NCBI GenBank assembly: GCA_964632355.1
Contig: CAZWBW010000010.1
Span: 1 to 44,539 of the forward strand
Origin: JALOAP01 sp964632355
Lineage (GTDB): Bacteria; Chloroflexota; Dehalococcoidia; Tepidiformales; Tepidiformaceae
Direction: 5' to 3'
Length of the DNA: 44,539 nt
This document shows, piece after piece, positions 7,092 to 14,501 of this stretch (its first letter is position 1; each line of letters begins with the position of its first letter). The notes under the pieces were generated by a model. The model was given only the letters and a program-made list of their open reading frames with translations. It was not told where the DNA came from and did not search any database. Made by a program: the position numbers and the translations under genes.

Positions 7092-8135
7092 TTATTGTGC
7101 CGGCACCTGGTCCGCAGCGTCGCTGAGCGCTTTGAACGCTTCCACAATGCGCGGTCCCGGCGATTCGAGGAAGAGCTTCACATCGAGCTCGACCACCGCG
7201 TTCGACTGGACCGCCTTCAGGCCGGCGAACGGCGGCATCTGCGGGATGAGCGTGCTGAGCAGCGGCGCACCCGCCTGCGAGCCCGGGCTGATCGTGAAGA
7301 TGATGTCCGGGTTGAACTCAATGAGCTTCTCCGGCGCGAGCGTCGAATACCCCGGGAACGGACCCGAGTCCGGCTGGCTTGCGGCCGGGTTCTCGAACCC
7401 GACTTCCTTCAGCAGGTCGCCGACGTAGCTCGATTCCTTCGCCGCGTAGAGCGTCTGGTCGCGGCCCGCGATCATCGCCACGGCCGCCAGGTTCTTGCCT
7501 TCGATTGCAGCCCGGGCATCGTCGCGCGCCTGCTCGATCTCCGCGATGAGTTCGTCGGCCTTGTCCTTCGCGTCGAACACCTCGCCCATGAGCGCGACGG
7601 CGTCGAGCACATCCTGGTAGCTCTCCGCACCGGCGAAGATGACCGGCACGCCGAGCTGTTCGAGGGCCTGCTGATAGTCCTGGCCGGCGTGAATCACCGA
7701 GTCGGCGACCACGAGGTCCGGCTCAAGCGAGAGAATCGTGTCGTAGCTCGGCTGGTACGCGGTGCCGATGTCGGTCGCCTGCTCCGCTTCCGGCGGATAC
7801 GTCGCCGTCGCCGAGCGGCCAACGACGGTCTCACCGACCGCGTACACCAGTTCGACGCCCGTCGGGCTGATGGCGACGACCTTCTCGGGCTTCGCCGGGA
7901 TTTCAACCTCCCGGCCCAGCAGGTCGGTGACGGTCAGCGGATAGCCGGATTCGCTCTCTTCGGGCGTGCCCGTCTCTTCCGCGGTTGCGGTTGCTGTTGC
8001 GGTGGTCGTGCCGTCGGTCGAATCGTCGTCGTCATCGTCCCCGCACGCGATAGCGAAGGCCGCGACGAGGAGGACGGACAACGCGATAGCAGCGAACCGC
8101 CATGAATGGAGCCGGATACCTACCAAACTTTTCAA
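7092..8135 (-). CDS. Substrate-binding lipoprotein of metal-chelate ABC importer
   Basis: 347 aa. The N-terminus has basic residues, a hydrophobic core and a lipobox-like AIAC with Cys31, then an Asp/Thr/Glu-rich tether (CGDDDDDD...), typical of Gram-positive-like and Chloroflexi lipoproteins. The mature part has the BtuF/FhuD fold signs: VTDLLGREVEIPAKPEKVV, a helical backbone and FNPDIIFTISPG. It would capture a ferric siderophore, haem or cobalamin outside the membrane. The start is TTG 8135; GGAGA lies 11 nt upstream and there is no ATG that keeps the signal peptide. No cobalamin riboswitch is visible upstream, which slightly favours iron over cobalamin. Confidence 0.88.
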   Translation of the reverse strand: MKSLVGIRLHSWRFAAIALSVLLVAAFAIACGDDDDDDSTDGTTTATATATAEETGTPEESESGYPLTVTDLLGREVEIPAKPEKVVAISPTGVELVYAVGETVVGRSATATYPPEAEQATDIGTAYQPSYDTILSLEPDLVVADSVIHAGQDYQQALEQLGVPVIFAGAESYQDVLDAVALMGEVFDAKDKADELIAEIEQARDDARAAIEGKNLAAVAMIAGRDQTLYAAKESSYVGDLLKEVGFENPAASQPDSGPFPGYSTLAPEKLIEFNPDIIFTISPGSQAGAPLLSTLIPQMPPFAGLKAVQSNAVVELDVKLFLESPGPRIVEAFKALSDAADQVPAQ

Positions 8136-8156
8136 GTTGACCAGAATCTCCGTTCT

Positions 8157-8204
8157 TAGCAGTAGATTTAGCTGCTATCTTACAAATTGCCCCAACTGGC
8201 GCAA
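8157..8204 (-). promoter_or_regulatory. Promoter and palindromic operator of the ABC importer
   Basis: On the minus strand TTGCGC (8199-8204) and TAAGAT (8177-8182) are 16 nt apart. Directly after the -10, the arms TAGCAG and CTGCTA (8157-8177) form an interrupted palindrome covering the expected start site, the place where a metal-dependent repressor would bind. The regulator itself is not in the window. Confidence 0.4.
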
Positions 8205-8264
8205 CGACCGCAGCCAGCCTCAATGTCTCCCCATACCACGGTCTATCGATTGGGGTGCTGGAGC

Positions 8265-8298
8265 CAGTGCGCGGTGCCCGGTGCCTTGTGCTCAGTGG
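8265..8298. repeat. GTGC-rich tandem motif
   Basis: GTGCGCGGTGCCCGGTGCC and then TTGTGCTCAGTG repeat a degenerate 8-10-bp GTGC/GGTGC unit about four times. It lies in the non-coding stretch between the importer promoter and rnpB; no other feature is visible between 8205 and 8383. Confidence 0.4.
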
Positions 8299-8383
8299 GC
8301 CGGGTCCAACACCGGCCATCCGCACGGCTCGTGCTGTGGCCGCGGGATCAGGGGCTAGCAGCGAATACGCCGGCCGCCAACCA

Positions 8384-8417
8384 CTGGCTACTAGCCGACA
8401 GCCAACAGCCAGTAGCC
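8384..8417. repeat. GGCT(N)TGGC-type repeat next to rnpB 3' end
   Basis: The minus strand reads GGCTACTGGCTGTTGGCTGT followed by CGGCTAGTAGCC: four copies of a GGCTNNT unit whose outer parts are complementary (GGCTACT/AGTAGCC). It begins six bases beyond the RNase P RNA 3' end and resembles the repeat at 284-383. Confidence 0.6.
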
Positions 8418-8422
8418 GCTCC

Positions 8423-8773
8423 GGTCCAGCGGGCCTGTAAGCCGGATTCTGTACCTCCCTCACGGGAGGCGGCAGTCATCTGTCTCGACGCCGTGTCGCC
8501 ACGGCGCTCTAGCAGCCAACCCGGGAGTCATAACGGGCCGGGCACCCATCCTCCCCTATTTGGCCTTGCTCCAGGTGGGGTTTGCCTGGCCGCCCTGTTA
8601 CCAGGACGCCGGTGNNNNNNNNNNATTTCACCCGTACCCGCGCACCGCGGGCGGTATGTGTCTGTGGCACTGTCCGTCGGCTCACGCCGCCCAGGTGTTA
8701 CCTGGCACCTTGCCCGGTGGAGTCCGGACTTTCCTCTGCAGCGAACTGCAGCGACTGCCCGGCCCGCTGGACC
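8423..8773 (-). ncRNA. rnpB: RNase P RNA, type A (contains 10-N gap)
   Basis: On the minus strand the 5' and 3' ends pair perfectly as helix P1 (GGTCCAGCGGGCC with GGCCCGCTGGACC, 13 bp). The universal 5' core AGAGGAAAGTCCGGACTCC and 3' core ACAGAATCCGGCTTACAGGC are intact, as are GGTGAAA, CTGGTAACAG and CAAGGCCAAATAGGGG. This RNA removes 5' leaders from tRNA precursors with the RnpA protein. Ten N (8615-8624) interrupt the stem after GGTGAAA; in other type A RNAs the missing part reads about GGTGCGGTAAGAGCG, so the gap probably hides a strong hairpin and may be longer than ten bases. Confidence 0.96.
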
Positions 8774-8817
8774 AGCCATAGGCTATCAGCTTCTGCCCTC
8801 CTCGAGGCAGCGACCAT

Positions 8818-8823
8818 ATTCTA
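8818..8823 (-). promoter_or_regulatory. Extended -10 promoter of rnpB
   Basis: The minus strand reads TGCTAGAAT: an extended -10 (TGn) followed by TAGAAT, about 45 nt before helix P1. No clear -35 is seen. The predicted transcript would have a short leader that is trimmed. Confidence 0.5.
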
Positions 8824-8852
8824 GCACAAACGTTCTGTCTCAGCCCCCGCCG

Positions 8853-9260
8853 CTACTGCTTCGACTCTGCGTTCAGCGCCTCGTTCGCCAGCTGATCTGC
8901 CCGCTGATTGAGCCGCCGGGGAACGTGCTCCACGGTGTACGGCCCCACGGCTTCCAGTTCCCGCACGAGCGTGGCGAACAGCGGCTGGAGCCCCGGGTTC
9001 CTCACCTTGTAGTGCCCTGTGAGTTGCCGCACCACCAGTTCGCTGTCCATCCGAAGATGGATCGCCGTCGCGCCCGCCCGGCGCGCAGCACGCACCCCTT
9101 CGATGGCGGCCCGGTACTCCGCCTGGTTGTTCGTCGCGATGCCGATCGTTTCGCTGACGATCCCGATCTCATTCCCGGCGGCATCCCGGATGCTCGCCCC
9201 GATGGCCGCCCTGCCCGGGTTTCCCCGGCTCGCCCCGTCCGCGTACACCACCAGTTTCAT
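8853..9260 (-). CDS. rnhA: Ribonuclease HI
   Basis: 135 aa. The four catalytic acids are in place: Asp8 in ADGASRGNPG, Glu48 in NNQAEY, Asp72 in MDSELV and Asp122 in NQRADQLAN. It cuts the RNA strand of RNA-DNA hybrids at R-loops, Okazaki primers or embedded ribonucleotides. There is no N-terminal hybrid-binding domain; the protein is the minimal one-domain type found in Actinobacteria and Chloroflexi. Its ATG overlaps the stop of the recombinase-like gene as ATGA (9257-9260), so its translation is coupled to that gene. In mycobacteria a zinc-ribbon protein is directly next to an RNase HI gene; here the recombinase-like gene lies between them. Confidence 0.93.
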   Translation of the reverse strand: MKLVVYADGASRGNPGRAAIGASIRDAAGNEIGIVSETIGIATNNQAEYRAAIEGVRAARRAGATAIHLRMDSELVVRQLTGHYKVRNPGLQPLFATLVRELEAVGPYTVEHVPRRLNQRADQLANEALNAESKQ

Positions 9261-10672
9261 GGCCGCAGGTACAGCCGGACGTCGGGCCCGTCCACTTCAA
9301 TGCGGTCGACCACCTCGCGAAGGAACGCCTGCCGTTCTTCGAATTGCAGCTGGTCCCATTCCGCAACGATCCGCTGCCGCAGCGACTCGAGGTGGCGGTG
9401 CCGTTCCGCCTCCGACTCGTGTGCCGAAAGCCGCGCCTTCGTCCCGGCCAGTTCCGCTTCGAGCTCCTGTTGCTCCTGCACGAGTTCCTTTCCGAGCGAT
9501 TTCATTCGTTCGATGCTGATGAGCCCCTCCGCGGCGTCGGCCACCAGTTCCTCCGCCTGCCGCCGAATCTTCCGCATGCGCCCCTCGATCCGCTCGATCT
9601 CCTTCCCGAGGTCCGACAGGTACGAATCGATGTCACCCGCGCGCATCACCCGGCGGACGCCCTCCGAGTCCTCGCCCAGCAGCTCGCGAACCCGTTCTTC
9701 GAGGTCCTGTTCGCGCTGCGTGTTGTAGCCGCAGGCGCTCTGGTTCGTGCGGCTCTCGCACTGGTAGTACCGGTACGAAGCGGAGCGCTCTTCGCCATCC
9801 TTCGTCTTCCACTTCTGCCGGCGGCTGACTCCGATCATCCGGTTCCCGCACCGGGCGCAGTACACCATCCCCGAAAGCAGGAACGGCGTCACTTTTCGCT
9901 CGCGTCCGCCGGTTTGCCGCGATTGCAGGCGCTCCTGCACCGCCCGGAAGTCTTCCGGCGACACCAGCGGCGGGTGCGACCCGGGGATCTTCACCCCGAA
10001 GCGCGTGTACGTACCGAGGTAGGCGCGGTTCCGAAGCAGGTCGCGAACCGTGACCATGCTCCAGCGCCCGCCCCTCCGCGTCGGGATGCCCTCCTCGTTG
10101 AGCTTCCCGGCAATCTTTCGGATGCCGAGGCCGTCGTGCAGGTAGAGCCGGAAGATGTAGCGAACCACCACCGCCTCTTCGGGCACCAGTTCGAGCTTCC
10201 GCCGCGGCCCGACGCGGTAGCCGTACGGCGGCCGCCCGAGCGCCTCGCCCTTCACCGCCTTCCGCCGCATCGCGGAGCGCACTCGCTCGGAGACCGGTTC
10301 GCTGTCGCCGCGTTCGGCCCAGCTCGCCACCAGCTCGCGGGCGAGTTCCTTTCCGGTGTGCACCGAAACCACCTGCACACCCGTCGCCTCGATCGTCAGC
10401 AACTTCATCGCCGACTGCCCGAGGTCGCCACCGAGCACACCGAGTCCGTCGATCGCGACCACCATGAACCCACGGTCGTCGCGCGACAGGAACTTCAGCA
10501 TCTGCCGGAAGCCACTTCCCTCCGCGTCCGGGTTATCGGTATCGAGGAAGGTCGCGGCGACGTCGAACCCGAAGCGGCTGCAAAAGTCGAGGAATGCCCG
10601 GTTCTGCTCGCCGATCGATCGGCGTTGGCCATCGCGCTGCGCCCCCTCGACGAAGTAGCCCACCGCCTTCAT
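9257..10672 (-). CDS. Serine recombinase-like protein lacking catalytic residues
   Basis: 471 aa with the full large serine recombinase layout: N-terminal resolvase fold (1-140), recombinase domain starting at GRPPYGYR (146-153), zinc ribbon with Cys272, Cys275, Cys305 and Cys314, and a coiled coil (about 325-440). The N-terminal alignment with gamma-delta resolvase is gap-free (MKAVGYFVEG against MRLFGYARVS), so Arg8 is Val and the nucleophile Ser10 is Gly10. The DRLxR motif is IDGLGVLGG, replacing Arg68 and Arg71 by Gly76 and Val79, and the R-P-G motif is G-S-G. The fold residues (RSIGEQ) remain. It should bind DNA but not recombine it. Four bases separate it from the upstream zinc-ribbon gene and it overlaps RNase HI; no att sites or cargo are visible. 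A role as DNA-binding or nucleoid factor is inference. Confidence 0.85.
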   Translation of the reverse strand: MKAVGYFVEGAQRDGQRRSIGEQNRAFLDFCSRFGFDVAATFLDTDNPDAEGSGFRQMLKFLSRDDRGFMVVAIDGLGVLGGDLGQSAMKLLTIEATGVQVVSVHTGKELARELVASWAERGDSEPVSERVRSAMRRKAVKGEALGRPPYGYRVGPRRKLELVPEEAVVVRYIFRLYLHDGLGIRKIAGKLNEEGIPTRRGGRWSMVTVRDLLRNRAYLGTYTRFGVKIPGSHPPLVSPEDFRAVQERLQSRQTGGRERKVTPFLLSGMVYCARCGNRMIGVSRRQKWKTKDGEERSASYRYYQCESRTNQSACGYNTQREQDLEERVRELLGEDSEGVRRVMRAGDIDSYLSDLGKEIERIEGRMRKIRRQAEELVADAAEGLISIERMKSLGKELVQEQQELEAELAGTKARLSAHESEAERHRHLESLRQRIVAEWDQLQFEERQAFLREVVDRIEVDGPDVRLYLRP

Positions 10673-10676
10673 TCGA

Positions 10677-11378
10677 TCACCCGATGCTCAGAATGCGTTC
10701 ACAGTTCGGGCACTGGGCCAGTCCCACCGGCGACATCGCTTTGCGCCGTATCGCATCGGGGATGGCCACCCGGCAGCCCGTACACGTACCCCCGGAGATC
10801 CGTGCCACCGCCATCCCGCCCTTGCGGCGGCGAAGGTCCTCGTAGAGCTGCAGCGCCCGCGGGTTGATGTTGGCTTTTTGCGCCTCTCGCTTCGCCTCGC
10901 GCTGCGCCAGCGCATCGGTGAGCCGCCGCGCCTCGCGCCGCAGGTCCTGCGACTGCTTTTCCCACCGCTCCTCCAGCGCCGTCACGCGCGTCAGTGCCTC
11001 GCGCCGTTCGCGGTCTACAGCCTCGGCTTCGTCGAGCACCGCGATGAGCTCATCCTCGAGTGTCGATCGGTTCGATTTCAGGTGCTCGACCTCGGCCTGC
11101 AGGCTCTGCAGTTCCTTGATCACCTTCACCGAGCCGTTGTAGAGCCGCTCCTCCTCCCGCGCGATCTTGTCGCTCAGCGACTCCACTTCGTCTTCGAGCC
11201 GCCGCTGGCGCTGCCGAACGCTGCTCAGCCGCGTTTCGAGCGCCGCCAATTCCTGGCGAGCCGCCATCAACTCTTCGTCGCCCTGGAGCCGGCGCTCGGT
11301 ATCCGAAAGCGCCGCCCGGAGCGCCGCAGCTTCGTCGTCGATCGTCTGCAGAGTAAGGATTTCGAGGACCTGGCTCAT
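10677..11378 (-). CDS. C4-type zinc-ribbon coiled-coil protein (DUF164/CT398-like)
   Basis: 233 aa. Residues about 5-170 form a long, heptad-rich, charged coiled coil; the C-terminus carries the zinc ribbon, GGTCTGCRVAI with two Cys and QCPNCERIL with two more. This is the zf-RING_7/CT398 family, widely conserved in Actinobacteria, Chloroflexi and others, often beside RNase HI or NIF3. Its molecular role is not settled; proposed roles involve nucleic acid or secretion chaperone functions in different lineages. ATG 11378 is used because the -10 TACGGT lies 7 nt upstream without a Shine-Dalgarno; the longer in-frame extension overlaps that promoter. It is the first gene of the three-gene operon. 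Confidence 0.85.
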   Translation of the reverse strand: MSQVLEILTLQTIDDEAAALRAALSDTERRLQGDEELMAARQELAALETRLSSVRQRQRRLEDEVESLSDKIAREEERLYNGSVKVIKELQSLQAEVEHLKSNRSTLEDELIAVLDEAEAVDRERREALTRVTALEERWEKQSQDLRREARRLTDALAQREAKREAQKANINPRALQLYEDLRRRKGGMAVARISGGTCTGCRVAIPDAIRRKAMSPVGLAQCPNCERILSIG

Positions 11379-11385
11379 GGGGCTA

Positions 11386-11391
11386 ACCGTA
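11386..11391 (-). promoter_or_regulatory. -10 box, leaderless start of zinc-ribbon operon
   Basis: The minus strand has TGCTACGGT (extended -10) 7 nt before ATG 11378 and no ribosome-binding site. A leaderless transcript is likely. Confidence 0.45.
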
Positions 11392-11503
11392 GCAGCTAAG
11401 GCTACGCGTGGCCCCGGGGCGAGTAAACGCACCGGCGGCCCTCTCGTCCGAAAACGAACGAATCGTTACGAACAGCCCGACATTATGACCGCCGTTGGCC
11501 GGC

Positions 11504-11526
11504 CCGCAATTGCGGCGGGCTATACT
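11504..11526 (+). promoter_or_regulatory. Promoter with palindrome before DUF177-rpmF-fab operon
   Basis: TATACT (11521-11526) is a good -10. The spacer region contains the perfect 12-bp palindrome CCGCAATTGCGG (11504-11515), a likely operator. A TTGGCC lies upstream at a loose 20-nt spacing. Another short symmetric element, AACGAATCGTT, lies near 11457-11467. Confidence 0.45.
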
Positions 11527-11558
11527 GGATAGACCTCCAGTCGCGAGGTGTCCCCACC

Positions 11559-12056
11559 ATGTTGTTTAACGTTTCTCAACTTCTCCGGGAGCCAGTCGGT
11601 TCCACCCGCACGCACATCCTCGAGCCAGAGGAACCCATCCACCGCGGCCATGTCGAACTCGTTCGCGTGCCGCACGGCGTCCTCGTGCGCTTCGAAGGCG
11701 ACATTTTCATCGATGCCTCGTGCAGCCGGTGCCTGGCCCCGTTTGCCTATCCGCAGCACCTCGAATTCGAAGAGGTGTTCCAGCAGCAGACCGATCCCAT
11801 CACCGGTGTTCGCCTGCCACCGCCCGACGACCCCGACGATTTCCGTATCACGATGGAAAACACGATCGACACTAGAGAGGCGGTCCGGCAATATACGGAA
11901 ATGGCTGCCGATATGCAGCCGCTTTGCCGAGAAGACTGTCCCGGCATTTGTCCGGAGTGCGGTCGGGACCTGAGCATGGGAAGCTGTTCCTGTGACCGGA
12001 CCCCCATCGACCATCGGTGGGCCGCACTGGCAGCATTGAAGCGATCGAATGGGTAA
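11559..12056 (+). CDS. DUF177 (YceD-like) protein
   Basis: 165 aa. The order with rpmF directly downstream and the motif block CSRCLAPF followed by LCREDCPGICPECGRDL are diagnostic for the DUF177/YceD family. In E. coli and plants this family is linked to 23S rRNA accumulation and ribosome assembly. At least seven Cys in the C-terminal half suggest metal binding in this lineage. The gene opens the ribosome-lipid operon and rpmF follows after 20 nt. ATG at 11559 is preceded by a weak AGGTGTCC. Confidence 0.85.
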   Translation: MLFNVSQLLREPVGSTRTHILEPEEPIHRGHVELVRVPHGVLVRFEGDIFIDASCSRCLAPFAYPQHLEFEEVFQQQTDPITGVRLPPPDDPDDFRITMENTIDTREAVRQYTEMAADMQPLCREDCPGICPECGRDLSMGSCSCDRTPIDHRWAALAALKRSNG

Positions 12057-12076
12057 CGACCTGAAGGAGACCCCCT

Positions 12077-12274
12077 ATGCCCCCGCTTCCGAAGCGGAAA
12101 TACCCCAAGTCGCGCCAGGGGAAGCGTCGCAGTCACCTGGCCATGAAGATGCCGCACGTCGTGGAATGCCCGCGATGCAAGAGCCCGCGCCTGGCTCACC
12201 ACGCCTGCCCGATTTGCGGGACGTACCGGAACCGCGAAGTCATCGCGCTCCCGAATCCCGAACTCGAAGGCTAA
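12077..12274 (+). CDS. rpmF: 50S ribosomal protein L32
   Basis: 65 aa, a typical length. The N-terminal basic segment PPLPKRKYPKSRQGKRRSH and the zinc-binding pairs CPRC and CPIC identify L32 of the four-Cys type, which needs zinc. AAGGAG lies 9 nt before the ATG. rpmF sits between DUF177 and fab genes in many bacteria, linking ribosome and membrane synthesis. Confidence 0.95.
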   Translation: MPPLPKRKYPKSRQGKRRSHLAMKMPHVVECPRCKSPRLAHHACPICGTYRNREVIALPNPELEG

Positions 12275-12288
12275 CCACGTCCGGCGAC

Positions 12289-13248
12289 GTGGAAGCGCAG
12301 TTCCTCACCTTCGGCGATGACGTCCGGAAAGACCTCGCCTTCGTCTTCCCCGGACAGGGTGCCCAGTTCGTTGGCATGGGCAAGGACCTCTACGACCAGT
12401 TCTCCAGTGCCCGCGAACTGTACGACCTCGCCGACGATATCCTTGGCTTCTCGCTCAGCCGCATCTGCTTCGAAGGCCCCGAAGAAGAGCTTCAGCAGAC
12501 GCGCAACACCCAGCCCGCTATCGCGGTGACCAGCCTTGCGCTGCTCAAGGTGGCCACCGAAGTGTCCCCGGACCTGCTCCAGGCCCGGCCCGCCTTCGTC
12601 GCCGGCCACTCCCTGGGTGAATACAGCGCACTCGTCGCGGCTGGCTCCCTCTCGTTCGAAAGCGCGCTCAAGCTCCTGCGTGCCCGCGGCGAACTCATGC
12701 AGCAGGCCGGCGATAAGAACCCCGGCACCATGGCCGCCATCCTCGGGCTCGACATCGCCGACTGCGAAGATGTCTGCCGCGAGGCCGGCGCCGAAGTCTG
12801 CAACGTCAACGCCCCCGGCCAGGTGGTCATCGGTGGCCGCCGCGAAGCCGTCGTTCGCGCGCTCGACTACGCCAAGGCCCGCGGTGCGGTGAAGGTCATC
12901 CCGCTGAGCGTCAGCGGCGCCTTCCACAGCTCGCTCATGAAGCCGGCCGCCGAAGGCATGGTGTCCCACGTCGCTACCGCCACCGTTCACGATCCCGTGA
13001 TCCCGGTGGTCGCGAACTGCACCGCCACTCCCGTTCACAACGAACTGGAGATTCGCCACGAACTCGTGGACCAGGTCTGCCGGCCGGTGCAGTGGAGCAA
13101 CACCGTCGCCTACCTCGGCGAACAAGGCGTCACCACCTTCATCGAGTTCGGCCCCGGCCGCGTCCTCACCGCAATCATCAAGCGGATGCTCCGCAAATCC
13201 ACCACCATCAACGTCAACGACGCAGCTTCAACCCGCGTCGAACTCTAG
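12289..13248 (+). CDS. fabD: Malonyl-CoA:ACP transacylase
   Basis: 319 aa. The N-terminal FVFPGQGAQFVGMGKDLY, the active-site GHSLGEYSAL with Ser108, and the conserved histidine in SGAFHSSLMKPA define FabD. It transfers malonyl from CoA to ACP for fatty-acid elongation. The start is inferred as GTG 12289, 14 nt after the rpmF stop; no strong Shine-Dalgarno is seen, and the open frame runs further upstream through rpmF in another frame. acpP lies three genes downstream. plsX and fabH, common neighbours in this operon, are absent here. Confidence 0.93.
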   Translation: MEAQFLTFGDDVRKDLAFVFPGQGAQFVGMGKDLYDQFSSARELYDLADDILGFSLSRICFEGPEEELQQTRNTQPAIAVTSLALLKVATEVSPDLLQARPAFVAGHSLGEYSALVAAGSLSFESALKLLRARGELMQQAGDKNPGTMAAILGLDIADCEDVCREAGAEVCNVNAPGQVVIGGRREAVVRALDYAKARGAVKVIPLSVSGAFHSSLMKPAAEGMVSHVATATVHDPVIPVVANCTATPVHNELEIRHELVDQVCRPVQWSNTVAYLGEQGVTTFIEFGPGRVLTAIIKRMLRKSTTINVNDAASTRVEL

Positions 13249-13258
13249 GAGGGCAACA

Positions 13259-14008
13259 ATGGGCGCTCTCGAGGGGAAAGCTGCGCTCGTTACGGGTGGG
13301 TCCCGCGGTATCGGCCGCGCCATCTGCCTCGAATTCGCCCGGCAGGGTGCGCGCGTCGCGGTGAACTACCAGTCCCAGGCGCAGGCCGCCGAAGAAGTCG
13401 TCAACGAGATCAAGAACGCAGGCGGCGAGGCCTTCGCCATCCAGGGCAACGTCGCCGACCCCAACGATGCCGGCGCCATCGTCAAGGCCACCGTCGAACA
13501 GTTCGGTGGCCTCGACATCCTCGTGAACAACGCCGGCATCACGCGCGACACGCTCCTCATGCGCATGTCCGACGACGATTGGGACGCCGTCCACAACACC
13601 AACCTCCGTGGCGCGTTCCTCGTGACCCGCGCCGCCATGCGCCCCATGCTGCGCGCGAAGAAGGGTCGCATCATCAACATCAGTTCGGTGGTTGGTGTCA
13701 CCGGGAACCCGGGCCAGGCGAACTACGCCGCGGCCAAGGCCGGCCTCATCGGCTTTACCCGCGCGCTTGCCCGTGAAGTGGCGTCCCGGGGCATCACCGT
13801 GAACGCCATCGCCCCCGGTTTTATCAAGACCGACATCACCGCGGACCTCACCGAGGCGCAGGTCGAAGCTGTGCTCGCCCAGGTGCCCCTCGGCCGGCTC
13901 GCCGAACCCGAAGAAGTCGCGCCGCTCGTCGCGTTCCTGGCCGGCGATGGCGCTGGCTACATTACCGGGCAGTGCATCCAGGTGGACGGTGGCATGGTGA
14001 TGGCATGA
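13259..14008 (+). CDS. fabG: 3-oxoacyl-ACP reductase
   Basis: 249 aa classical short-chain dehydrogenase. The cofactor motif TGGSRGIGRAI, NNAG, catalytic Ser143, Tyr156 and Lys160 (YAAAK) and the C-terminal YITGQCIQVDGGMVM are all FabG-like. It reduces 3-oxoacyl-ACP with NADPH. AGGAGGGCAACA gives a strong ribosome site. It is directly after fabD (10 nt) and overlaps nusB by ATGA. Confidence 0.95.
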   Translation: MGALEGKAALVTGGSRGIGRAICLEFARQGARVAVNYQSQAQAAEEVVNEIKNAGGEAFAIQGNVADPNDAGAIVKATVEQFGGLDILVNNAGITRDTLLMRMSDDDWDAVHNTNLRGAFLVTRAAMRPMLRAKKGRIINISSVVGVTGNPGQANYAAAKAGLIGFTRALAREVASRGITVNAIAPGFIKTDITADLTEAQVEAVLAQVPLGRLAEPEEVAPLVAFLAGDGAGYITGQCIQVDGGMVMA

Positions 14009-14499
14009 CGGACAACGTCATGCGCCGCGCCCGGTACCTCGTACTCGAGGCGCTGTACGAAGCAGATACATCGGACCACGACGCTGAAGCAGCCTATAAC
14101 CGCCGCGTGAAGGAGGTTGCCGAAGAGGATCCCGAAGTGGCCGCCCCTGGCCCCAGCGGGTTCGGTCGTGGTGTGCTTCGTGGCGTTCTTCGCCGTAAGC
14201 CCGAACTTGATCGCTATATTTCAGAAGCCGCTTCCCGCTACCCGGCGGACTCCCTTGCAGTCGTTGACCGGAACATTCTGAGGCTTGCAATATGGGAACT
14301 GCTTTCCGATAATTCGGCGCCGGTCGCGGCTGTCGTAAACGAAGCCGTTGAACTCGCCCATCGGTATGGTGGAGAAACCTCGCCGGCCTTTGTCAACGGA
14401 GTCCTCCGTACGGTAAGCGCTCGAATCAAGGCAGCTCGAACGGGCGAGCCCCCGCCCCCGTTGGCGGAATCCCCGAACCCTACTTCTGAGGAGAACTGA
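14005..14499 (+). CDS. nusB: Transcription antitermination factor NusB
   Basis: 164 aa. The N-terminal RRARYLVLEALYEAD and the C-terminal VDRNILRLAIWELL and VVNEAVELAHRYGGE are NusB hallmarks. It works with NusE/S10 in antitermination of rRNA transcription. The ATG overlaps the fabG stop (ATGA), so translation is coupled to a lipid gene. The C-terminal tail after SPAFVNGVLRTV is Pro/Glu-rich and not conserved. Its location between fabG and acpP is unusual; nusB more often sits with ribH or efp. Confidence 0.93.
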   Translation: MTDNVMRRARYLVLEALYEADTSDHDAEAAYNRRVKEVAEEDPEVAAPGPSGFGRGVLRGVLRRKPELDRYISEAASRYPADSLAVVDRNILRLAIWELLSDNSAPVAAVVNEAVELAHRYGGETSPAFVNGVLRTVSARIKAARTGEPPPPLAESPNPTSEEN

Positions 14500-14501
14500 C
14501 T

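Noticed and set aside
8136..8422. Cobalamin riboswitch before the ABC importer
   Set aside because: I looked for the B12 box and the conserved core on the minus strand and found neither.
9257..10672. Mobile element or prophage around the serine recombinase
   Set aside because: No att-like repeats, no cargo genes, and it is embedded in a coupled housekeeping operon with dead catalytic residues.
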